Source: Veillonella sp.
GTDB taxonomy: Bacteria; Bacillota; Negativicutes; Veillonellales; Veillonellaceae
DNA: 15,308 nt
Assembly: GCF_015058545.1 (NCBI RefSeq)
Contig: NZ_SVCB01000106.1
Location: forward strand, 1-15,308
Direction of reading: 5' to 3'
Shown here: in pieces, positions 6,277-12,786 of the stretch
How the letters are laid out: each line of letters starts with the position of its first letter
Position numbering within the stretch: the first letter of the stretch is position 1
Notes under the pieces: model-generated
The model's database searches: none
What the model saw: the letters and a program-made list of their open reading frames with translations, nothing else
What the model was told of the DNA's origin: nothing
Made by a program: the position numbers and the translations under genes

Positions 6277-6345
6277 ATCGGTTACAGAGCCGGCTGATTT
6301 GCTCACTTAAGAGCTAATAATCAGCCTGACAATTTGTTAGCCGAT
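6277..6345 (+). promoter_or_regulatory. long structured element between regulator and ygeX
   Basis: A nested fold: outer ATCGG-TTACA (6277-6286) against TGTTAG-CCGAT (6335-6345); inner perfect eight-pair stem GGCTGATT (6292-6299) / AATCAGCC (6319-6326); and a tip GCTC (6301-6304) / GAGC (6311-6314). No T-run follows, so it is not a plain terminator. A weak promoter (TTGTTA 6334-6339, 18-base spacer, TATTTA 6358-6363) overlaps its right arm. It may be an attenuator, a processing site or an operator. Confidence 0.45.
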
Positions 6346-6390
6346 ACACATAGGATGTATTTAGAGGTTATTAGGTATGGGAGGTTTAAC

Positions 6391-7596
6391 ATGGATTCGT
6401 TGAAGTGGCAGGTTAATACATTACCTAAAGGTAATGATGATAATTTAGCTATCATGTCGGTGGAAGAAGCCAAAAAAGCCCGCGCGTTTCATCAGAGTTT
6501 TCCACAGTATGAAACAACACCGTTAACGCAGTTGCCGCAGTTAGCCAGATTCTGGGGCTTGGGCAGCATTTTTGTCAAAGATGAATCATATCGGTTCGGC
6601 TTAAATGCTTTCAAAGTATTGGGCGGTTCTTATTCGATGGTTAAATATGTAGCGCAACAGCTCCATAAAGACGTATCGGATTTGCCTTATAGCGTAATGA
6701 CATCCGAAGAATTGCACAAGCAAATGGACGACATTACCTTTTTCACCGCCACGGACGGTAACCACGGGCGCGGGGTGGCTTGGTCCGCTCGTCAGTTAGG
6801 TCAAAAGGCTGTTGTATTTATGCCAAAAGGCACCACCAAATCTCGCTTGGAACATATAGAGCGGGAAGGAGCTACGGTAACCATTGAAGATTTCAATTAT
6901 GATGATTGTGTGCGCAAAGCGGTAGCCGAAGCGGCTAAGGTCAAAAACGGCGTAGTTGTGCAGGATACAGCCTGGGAAGGGTATGAAGAAGTGCCAAGCT
7001 GGATTATGCAAGGTTACGGTACGATGGCCTTAGAAGCGGGTGAGCAATTGGCGACGGCCGGTGCTATGCCGACTCACATTTTTGTTCAAGCCGGCGTAGG
7101 ATCGTTAGCCGGTGCCGTTACAGGCTATTTTAGAAATTTATATAAAAATGAGGCACAACAACCGAAAATTATCGTGGTGGAAGCGCAAGCGGCGGATTGC
7201 CTATATCAAGGGGCTGTAGCCGGTGACGGTAAACCGCGTATGGTAGGCGGCGATTTACAGACGATTATGGCCGGTCTTGCTTGCGGCGAGCCGAATACGA
7301 TAAGTTGGGAAATTTTAAGAAATCACGCTGATGTGTTTGTATCCGCACCGGATTGGGTAGCCGAGTGGGGCATGCGTATCAGTGCAGCACCGATAAAAGG
7401 GGATACGCCGATTACATCCGGTGAATCCGGGGCAGCACCGTTGGGGACGGTAGCCGCCATCATGACTTGTCCGGAATATAAGGAATTAAAAGACATCCTA
7501 GGTTTGGATGAAACATCGAAGGTATTATGTTTCTCCACCGAAGGTGACACCGATCCGATTCGCTATAAAGACATCGTTTGGTACGGGACTAAATAG
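6391..7596 (+). CDS. ygeX: YgeX, 2,3-diaminopropionate ammonia-lyase (PLP enzyme)
   Basis: Diaminopropionate ammonia-lyase, a fold-type II PLP enzyme that converts 2,3-diaminopropionate to pyruvate and two ammonia in the cytoplasm. The protein has 401 residues, close to E. coli YgeX. Lys75 in KDESYRFGLNAFKVLGGSY is the PLP Schiff-base lysine (Lys77 in E. coli); Asp122 in TATDGNHGRG corresponds to the second catalytic residue known in E. coli. VQDTAWEGYEEVPSWIMQGY, QAGVGSLAGAVTGY (phosphate-binding glycine loop), IMAGLACGEPN and FSTEGDTD are further family matches. I chose the ATG at 6391 because GGGAGG lies directly upstream; the frame extends 19 codons further without a ribosome site. In this cluster it would catalyse the last carbon step, delivering pyruvate for fermentation. 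Confidence 0.95.
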   Translation: MDSLKWQVNTLPKGNDDNLAIMSVEEAKKARAFHQSFPQYETTPLTQLPQLARFWGLGSIFVKDESYRFGLNAFKVLGGSYSMVKYVAQQLHKDVSDLPYSVMTSEELHKQMDDITFFTATDGNHGRGVAWSARQLGQKAVVFMPKGTTKSRLEHIEREGATVTIEDFNYDDCVRKAVAEAAKVKNGVVVQDTAWEGYEEVPSWIMQGYGTMALEAGEQLATAGAMPTHIFVQAGVGSLAGAVTGYFRNLYKNEAQQPKIIVVEAQAADCLYQGAVAGDGKPRMVGGDLQTIMAGLACGEPNTISWEILRNHADVFVSAPDWVAEWGMRISAAPIKGDTPITSGESGAAPLGTVAAIMTCPEYKELKDILGLDETSKVLCFSTEGDTDPIRYKDIVWYGTK

Positions 7597-7599
7597 GGT

Positions 7600-7617
7600 T
7601 AATCAATAAAATGATTA
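7600..7617. promoter_or_regulatory. AT-rich hairpin between ygeX and ygeY
   Basis: TAATCA, loop ATAAAA, TGATTA: a six-pair perfect inverted repeat in the 57-base gap. It is too AT-rich and lacks a T-run, so it is not a terminator; it may tune mRNA stability between the two genes. Confidence 0.3.
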
Positions 7618-7653
7618 TAAGTAAGAATGTGTAGGTATTGAGGAGGTTGTATT

Positions 7654-8964
7654 ATGGATTTTGAAGCTATCAAAAAAGCAGCGCAGAGCTATGAAGCGGC
7701 TATGACGAAATGTTTGCGTGACATCGTGGCAATTCCCGGTGAAAGTGCTGATGAAAAAGGCCATGCCGATTGTATTGCGGAGGAAATGCGAGCCGTAGGT
7801 TTTGATGAAGTGCTGATTGATCCGCAAGGGAACGTGTTGGGCTATATGGGAAGCGGTAAAACGTTAATCGCCTATGATGCGCATATTGATACGGTAGGTA
7901 TCGGCAATCGTGAAAACTGGACCTTTGATCCTTACGAAGGTTTTGAATCGGCTACCGAAATCGGCGGTCGCGGTGTATCGGATCAGTTGGGTGGTATCGT
8001 TTCCGCCATTTACGGCGCTAAAATCATGAAAGACTTAGGCCTTTTGAACGATAAATACCGCGTACTCGTAACCGGTACCGTTCAGGAAGAAGATTGTGAC
8101 GGTCTTTGCTGGGAATACATGATTAAAGAAAGCAAAATTCGCCCTGAATTTGTAGTATCTACAGAACCTACGGACGGCGGTATCTATCGCGGTCAACGAG
8201 GACGTATGGAAATTCGCATCGATGTAAAAGGCGTTTCCTGCCACGGCTCTGCACCGGAACGCGGCGACAATGCAATTTATAAAATGGCCGATATTTTACA
8301 AGATATCAGAGCCCTTAATGAAAATGATGCGGCCGCTGAAACGAAGATTAAAGGCCTCGTAAAAATGCTCGATAAAGAATATAACGATCAATGGGAAGAA
8401 GCGCAATTCCTCGGTCGCGGTACCGTTACCGCTTCGGAAATCTTCTTCACATCTCCAAGTCGTTGCGCCGTAGCTGATTCTTGCGCCGTATCCTTGGACC
8501 GCCGCATGACAGCCGGTGAAACTTGGGAAAGCTGTCTCGATGAAATCAGAGCTTTACCGGCCGTACAGAAATACGGCGATGATGTGACCGTATCCATGTA
8601 CCAATATGATCGTCCATCGTACACAGGACTTGTATATCCGATTGAATGCTATTTCCCAACCTGGGTTATTCCTAAAGACCACAAGGTAACGGTTGCTCTC
8701 GAAGAAGCGTATAAAGGCTTATACGGCACGGAACGCATCGGCGACAGCACGACCGTTGACATGCGTAAAGCACGTCCGTTAACGGATAAATGGACATTCT
8801 CCACTAACGGCGTTTCCATTATGGGCCGCAACGGTATTCCATGTATCGGTTTCGGTCCGGGCGCAGAAGCACAGGCTCATGCACCGAATGAAAAAACTTG
8901 GAAACAGGACCTCGTAACTTGTGCCGCTGTATATGCAGCTTTACCAACTATGTATTGTAAATAA
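7654..8964 (+). CDS. ygeY: YgeY, M20/DapE-type hydrolase of the purine/selenium cluster
   Basis: A zinc-dependent M20-family hydrolase, 436 residues, very similar to E. coli YgeY across motifs VQEEDCDGLCW, FVVSTEPT and YRGQRGRMEIRIDV. Metal ligands appear in place: His77 and Asp79 (AYDAHIDTVG), Asp110 (GRGVSDQLGG), catalytic Glu145/Glu146, Glu171 (STEPTD) and His409 (AQAHAPNEKTW). E. coli YgeY has about 403 residues; the extra length is two insertions, at about 222-251 (charged, in the dimerisation domain) and 360-377 (just before DKWTFSTNG). The AGGAGG ribosome site at 7641 fixes the start. Its reaction is not established by sequence; by context it may release 2,3-diaminopropionate from a ureido/acyl precursor for YgeX. 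It lies only 13 bases before ygeW, so the two are probably co-translated. Confidence 0.93.
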   Translation: MDFEAIKKAAQSYEAAMTKCLRDIVAIPGESADEKGHADCIAEEMRAVGFDEVLIDPQGNVLGYMGSGKTLIAYDAHIDTVGIGNRENWTFDPYEGFESATEIGGRGVSDQLGGIVSAIYGAKIMKDLGLLNDKYRVLVTGTVQEEDCDGLCWEYMIKESKIRPEFVVSTEPTDGGIYRGQRGRMEIRIDVKGVSCHGSAPERGDNAIYKMADILQDIRALNENDAAAETKIKGLVKMLDKEYNDQWEEAQFLGRGTVTASEIFFTSPSRCAVADSCAVSLDRRMTAGETWESCLDEIRALPAVQKYGDDVTVSMYQYDRPSYTGLVYPIECYFPTWVIPKDHKVTVALEEAYKGLYGTERIGDSTTVDMRKARPLTDKWTFSTNGVSIMGRNGIPCIGFGPGAEAQAHAPNEKTWKQDLVTCAAVYAALPTMYCK

Positions 8965-8977
8965 AGGGGATAGTATC

Positions 8978-10171
8978 ATGACAGATTTCAATAAAGTAGT
9001 TAGTGAATTAGCCAAATTGGATTGTAAAAATATGTTCGGCGAGGATTTCTTCCTTACCTGGGAAAAAAGTGATGATGAATTAAAAGCAGTTTGGGCCGTA
9101 GCTGATGCGCTTCGTGCCTTGCGTGAACAGAATATCTCCACGAAAGTGTTTGACAGCGGTCTCGGCATCTCCTTATTCCGCGATAACTCCACCCGTACAC
9201 GCTTCTCCTTCGCATCCGCTTGCAACCTCTTGGGCCTTGAAGTACAGGACCTTGATGAAGGTAAATCGCAGATTGCTCATGGTGAAACAGTTCGCGAAAC
9301 AGCCAACATGGTATCTTTCATGGCCGATGTAATCGGTATTCGCGATGATATGTACATCGGCAAAGGCAATGCGTATATGCATGCCGTGTCTGATGCGGTT
9401 AAAGAAGGTTTTGAAGATGGCGTTTTGGAACAGCGTCCGAATCTTGTGAACTTACAGTGTGATATCGACCATCCGACTCAGGTTATGGCCGATGCAGCTC
9501 ACATCATTAAAGAATTCGGCGGCATTGAAAACTTAAAGGGTAAAAAAGTGGCTATGACTTGGGCGTACTCGCCATCTTACGGCAAGCCTTTATCCGTACC
9601 GCAAGGGGTTATCGGCTTATTCACACGCCTCGGCATGGAAGTTGTTTTGGCCCATCCGGAAGGCTATGAAGTAATGCCGGAAGTAGAAGAAGTGGCTAAG
9701 AAGAATGCAGCGGCATCGGGCGGTTCTTTTAAAAAGACCCACGACATGAAAGAAGCCTTCAAAGACGCTGATATTGTTTATCCTAAGAGCTGGGCACCGT
9801 TCGCGGCCATGGAAAAACGCACCAAATTATATGGCGATGGCGATTTAGAAGGAATTGATACCTTAGAAAAAGAATTATTACAACAGAATGCGAATCATAA
9901 AGATTGGGCTTGCACCGAAGACATGATGAAGCTCACTAAAGATGGTAAAGCTTTATACTTGCACTGTTTACCGGCCGATATTACCGGCGTAAGCTGTGAA
10001 ACCGGCGAAGTAGACGCCACTGTATTTGACCGCTATCGTGTACCGCTTTACAAAGAAGCAAGCTACAAACCATATGTAATTGCCGCTATGATTTTCCTTA
10101 GCAAATTCAAAGACCCTGTACAAAAATTGAAAGATTTACAGGCTAAAGGTAAAGCGCGCATCGATCGTTAA
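8978..10171 (+). CDS. ygeW: YgeW, knotted catabolic carbamoyltransferase
   Basis: A 397-residue member of the aspartate/ornithine carbamoyltransferase fold, nearly the same length as E. coli YgeW. The carbamoyl-phosphate site S71-T72-R73-T74-R75 and HCLP at 329-332 are intact. Subfamily marks are DLDEGKSQIAHGETVRETANM, QCDIDHPTQVMAD, the AYSPSYGKPLSVPQG segment in the trefoil-knot region, and YPKSWAPF. The E. coli protein accepts neither ornithine nor aspartate, and its true substrate was unclear; the usual proposal is that it runs in the catabolic direction, making carbamoyl phosphate from a ureido compound. A downstream carbamate kinase gene fits exactly. I chose the ATG at 8978 because AAAGGGGA lies just upstream; the frame reaches back into ygeY without a better site. 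Confidence 0.95.
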   Translation: MTDFNKVVSELAKLDCKNMFGEDFFLTWEKSDDELKAVWAVADALRALREQNISTKVFDSGLGISLFRDNSTRTRFSFASACNLLGLEVQDLDEGKSQIAHGETVRETANMVSFMADVIGIRDDMYIGKGNAYMHAVSDAVKEGFEDGVLEQRPNLVNLQCDIDHPTQVMADAAHIIKEFGGIENLKGKKVAMTWAYSPSYGKPLSVPQGVIGLFTRLGMEVVLAHPEGYEVMPEVEEVAKKNAAASGGSFKKTHDMKEAFKDADIVYPKSWAPFAAMEKRTKLYGDGDLEGIDTLEKELLQQNANHKDWACTEDMMKLTKDGKALYLHCLPADITGVSCETGEVDATVFDRYRVPLYKEASYKPYVIAAMIFLSKFKDPVQKLKDLQAKGKARIDR

Positions 10172-10190
10172 TCAGGAGCATAGTTACTGT

Positions 10191-10221
10191 GGCTATAGCG
10201 TAGCCAAGCTATCCTATAGCC
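10191..10221. promoter_or_regulatory. stable hairpin between ygeW and yqeA
   Basis: GGCTATAG (10191-10198) pairs with CTATAGCC (10214-10221), and inside it TAGC (10201-10204) pairs with GCTA (10208-10211) around CAA: twelve pairs with a 2x2 internal loop. No T-run follows, so read-through is expected. A 15-base-spaced direct repeat AGGTATA (10230-10236 and 10245-10251) lies between it and the yqeA start. Confidence 0.5.
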
Positions 10222-10255
10222 CGGTACTAAGGTATAAGTTTCAGAGGTATACAGT

Positions 10256-11191
10256 ATGGCAAAACGGGCAGTTATTGCATTAGGTGGCAATGCATTGGGC
10301 AATACGCTACCGGAACAGATGCAAGCAGTTAAAGGAACCTCAAAAATCATCGTTGATTTGGTTGAAATGGGGTACGAAGTTGTTGTCACACACGGCAACG
10401 GTCCTCAAGTGGGGATGATAAATAACGCTATGGCTGCATTATCGCGAGAAAATCCAAAGCAACCGAATACACCGTTATCGGTTTGTGTAGCCATGAGTCA
10501 AGCCTATATCGGCTATGACCTTCAGAACGCGCTAAGAGAAGAACTGTTAAATCGCAACATTCGTGATTTGGCAGTGTCCACCATGGTGACGCAGGTGCGG
10601 GTCGATGAAAATGATCCGGGTTTTAAAAATCCGACCAAGCCAATCGGTCACTTCATGAGTGAAGCGGAAGCGCGCTACGCGGAAGAACATTATGACTACA
10701 AATGCGTAGAAGATTCGGGGCGCGGTTGGCGACGTGTAGTCGCTTCGCCGGCACCTATGGAAATTGTGGAACTGGATGCCATTAAGCAACTCGTAGGTCA
10801 TCAATTGGTGATTTGCTGCGGTGGCGGCGGTATTCCGGTTGTGAAAAAAGACAATCATTTAAGCGGTGCCTCCGCGGTTATCGATAAAGATTGGACCAGC
10901 AGCGTCTTGGCGCAGGCCATTGACGCCGATGTATTTATAATTTTGACAGCCATTGAAAAAGTAGCCATTCATTTCGGCAAACCGAATGAACAGTGGCTCG
11001 ATGAAATGACGGTAGCAGAAGCTAAGCAATATGCTGCGGACGGTGAATTCGCCGCCGGTTCCATGCTGCCGAAGGTAGAAGCGGCCATTCAATTTGCTGA
11101 CAGCAAACCGGGCCGCACAGCCATTATCACCTTATTGGAAAAAGCCAAAGAAGGGCTTGAAGGCAAAACCGGTACACGTATACACCGGTAG
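10256..11191 (+). CDS. yqeA: YqeA, carbamate kinase
   Basis: A 311-residue carbamate kinase of the ArcC family, which transfers phosphate from carbamoyl phosphate to ADP and so makes ATP, carbamate decaying to ammonia and CO2. Clear motifs are ALGGNALG (8-15), THGNGPQVG (near 44-52), the RVVASPAPMEIVELDAI segment, CCGGGGIPVV, DKDWTSSVLAQAIDAD, and AAGSMLPKVEAAIQF. It follows ygeW by 84 bases and precedes ssnA by 14. In this place it would harvest energy from carbamoyl phosphate produced by YgeW, analogous to the last step of the arginine deiminase pathway; no arginine deiminase or ornithine carbamoyltransferase is present, so arcC is a less fitting name. The ribosome site is weak (AGAGG), so translation may be modest or coupled. 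Confidence 0.94.
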   Translation: MAKRAVIALGGNALGNTLPEQMQAVKGTSKIIVDLVEMGYEVVVTHGNGPQVGMINNAMAALSRENPKQPNTPLSVCVAMSQAYIGYDLQNALREELLNRNIRDLAVSTMVTQVRVDENDPGFKNPTKPIGHFMSEAEARYAEEHYDYKCVEDSGRGWRRVVASPAPMEIVELDAIKQLVGHQLVICCGGGGIPVVKKDNHLSGASAVIDKDWTSSVLAQAIDADVFIILTAIEKVAIHFGKPNEQWLDEMTVAEAKQYAADGEFAAGSMLPKVEAAIQFADSKPGRTAIITLLEKAKEGLEGKTGTRIHR

Positions 11192-11205
11192 AAAGGTGGC
11201 TAACT

Positions 11206-12648
11206 ATGTTATTACTTGGCGAAGGTACGGTTATTACAAGAAATCCGGCTCAGCCTATGATTACGCGCGGTGCCGTCGTGATGGACGGCAAGACGATTAT
11301 CGCGGTGGGCGGTTACGATGAGCTTAAGGCGAAATATCCTGACGCTGCCGTAATTAATGCTCATGGCAAGTTGATTATGCCGGCATTCATTAATGCCCAT
11401 CACCATATTTACTCCGCTTTGGCACGGGGGTTGGCACTACCGAATTACAATCCTACTAACTTTAACGAGATTTTGGAAGGTATGTGGTTTTATTTAGACA
11501 ATAATCTAAATAGAAATTCCGTGTGGGCCAGTGCGGTGGCTACCTATATGGCCTGTATTGAAAACGGTGTTACCACGATTTTTGACCATCATGCCAGTTA
11601 TGGCGAAACGACCGGCAGCCTCAGTGTTATCGGTGATGTGGCCAAAGAGTTTGGTGTTCGCTCCTGTCTTTGCTATGAAGTGAGCGATCGGAACGGGCAA
11701 GAAGCCATGGAAGCAGCGGTAGCGGAAAATGTGCGCTTCGGCCGGGCCGTTAAGGCAGCAGCCGAAAAGCAAACCGCACAAAGCAGAGCAACAGCTAGCA
11801 GTTCGGCAATAGCACAGACTGCACAAAGCGGGGCAGCCGATGACAGTTCGGCAAAGGCTGACAAGACAGCGGATTCGGTTGAACTGGCGGCTATGTTCGG
11901 TCTCCATGCATCGTTTACGCTGAGTCCGGCCACGCTTGATTATGTACGGAAGCAAAATACGGACGGCCTGGGCTATCACATTCACGTGGCCGAAGGTAAA
12001 AGCGATGAAGAAGACAGCCTCGCTAAATACGGTAAACGCGTTGTCAATCGTCTTTATGACGAAGGAATTTTAGGACCGACTACAATTACCGGCCATTGCA
12101 TTCACATTGATGCGGATGAATTGGCACTTTTGCAAAAGACCAACACCATGGTTGTTCATAATCCGGAAAGTAATATGGGCAATGCCGTAGGGGCACCGGA
12201 TATTTTGGCCATGACTAAAGCGGGTTTACGCGTAGGTCTCGGCACGGACGGTTACACCAGCGATATGTTGGAATCCTATAAAGCGGCCAATTGCCTAGTT
12301 AAACATCGCAGCGGGCTACCAAATCAAGGGTGGGTTGAAATTCCAACCATGCTCTTTGATACGAACCGCAAGATGGCAGAACAGTTTTTCAACATCACCA
12401 CCGGTATTTTGACACCGGGCGCAGCAGCCGATGTAATTGTGATGGATTATGAACCGCCGACACGCTTAACGGCGGATAATATTAATGGTCACCTCCTATT
12501 CGGTGCCAATGGCATGAATGTAGTGACGACAATCAGTAACGGCGTGGTGCGGTACCAAGATCGCCAATGGCAGGGCCTCGATAAACAGGCGTTGTTCGGC
12601 GAAGTGCGTGAGATAGCCGAAGAACTGTGGCGTCAATTAAAGGTCTAA
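11206..12648 (+). CDS. ssnA: SsnA, amidohydrolase-superfamily protein with repeat insert
   Basis: A 480-residue member of the amidohydrolase superfamily, closest to SsnA ('putative selenium metabolism protein') and related to chlorohydrolase/guanine-deaminase-type enzymes. The metal-site residues are present: His65 and His67 in FINAHHHIYSALARG, His in GLHASFTLS, His in YHIHVAEGKSDEED, VVHNPESNMGN, and the aspartate in GLGTDGYTSDML. E. coli SsnA has about 442 residues; the excess is an Ala/Ser/Gln-rich segment at about 183-225 containing a 15-residue tandem duplication (189-203, 204-218). It should sit on the barrel surface, since catalytic motifs on both sides are intact. It is in the purine cluster, where hydrolysis of a C-N bond in a ring intermediate or deamination would fit; the true substrate is unknown. 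The start follows AAAGGTGG, 14 bases after yqeA. Confidence 0.92.
   Translation: MLLLGEGTVITRNPAQPMITRGAVVMDGKTIIAVGGYDELKAKYPDAAVINAHGKLIMPAFINAHHHIYSALARGLALPNYNPTNFNEILEGMWFYLDNNLNRNSVWASAVATYMACIENGVTTIFDHHASYGETTGSLSVIGDVAKEFGVRSCLCYEVSDRNGQEAMEAAVAENVRFGRAVKAAAEKQTAQSRATASSSAIAQTAQSGAADDSSAKADKTADSVELAAMFGLHASFTLSPATLDYVRKQNTDGLGYHIHVAEGKSDEEDSLAKYGKRVVNRLYDEGILGPTTITGHCIHIDADELALLQKTNTMVVHNPESNMGNAVGAPDILAMTKAGLRVGLGTDGYTSDMLESYKAANCLVKHRSGLPNQGWVEIPTMLFDTNRKMAEQFFNITTGILTPGAAADVIVMDYEPPTRLTADNINGHLLFGANGMNVVTTISNGVVRYQDRQWQGLDKQALFGEVREIAEELWRQLKV
11770..11859 (+). repeat. 45-bp imperfect tandem duplication within ssnA
   Basis: Units 11770-11814 and 11815-11859 match at 33 of 45 bases and encode two 15-residue units, QTAQSRATASSSAIA and QTAQSGAADDSSAKA. 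A short decayed third start (DKTADS) follows. The unit keeps the reading frame. Base changes are mostly non-synonymous, so the segment seems weakly constrained. Confidence 0.85.
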
Positions 12649-12668
12649 ATTGTAAGCACAATTTTCTG

Positions 12669-12753
12669 GCAGACATTATAGGCAGTAAGCTATAGCAGAC
12701 ATTATAGTCATAAACTACAGACATAAATAAGAAGTATGAATTACAGGTGTAAT
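12669..12753. promoter_or_regulatory. phased direct repeats and dyad upstream of ygfK
   Basis: GCAGACATTATAG is repeated perfectly at 12669-12681 and 12695-12707 (26-base period), and its core CAGACAT occurs a third time at 12718-12724. A separate dyad ATTACA-GG-TGTAAT lies at 12740-12753. This 138-base gap between ssnA and ygfK is the largest inside the cluster and probably holds a regulatory site or internal promoter; I see no confident -35/-10 pair. Confidence 0.45.
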
Positions 12754-12786
12754 GTATTCGATGTTCGCAAAAAGGAGTGAGTCCTC

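Noticed and set aside
10256..11191. Arginine deiminase pathway carbamate kinase (arcC)
   Set aside because: There is no arginine deiminase or ornithine carbamoyltransferase; the neighbour is YgeW, so the yqeA assignment fits better.
11506..11985. 159-codon open frame on the minus strand inside ssnA
   Set aside because: It is antisense to a well-conserved enzyme, has no ribosome site and a cysteine/arginine-rich composition typical of a shadow frame.
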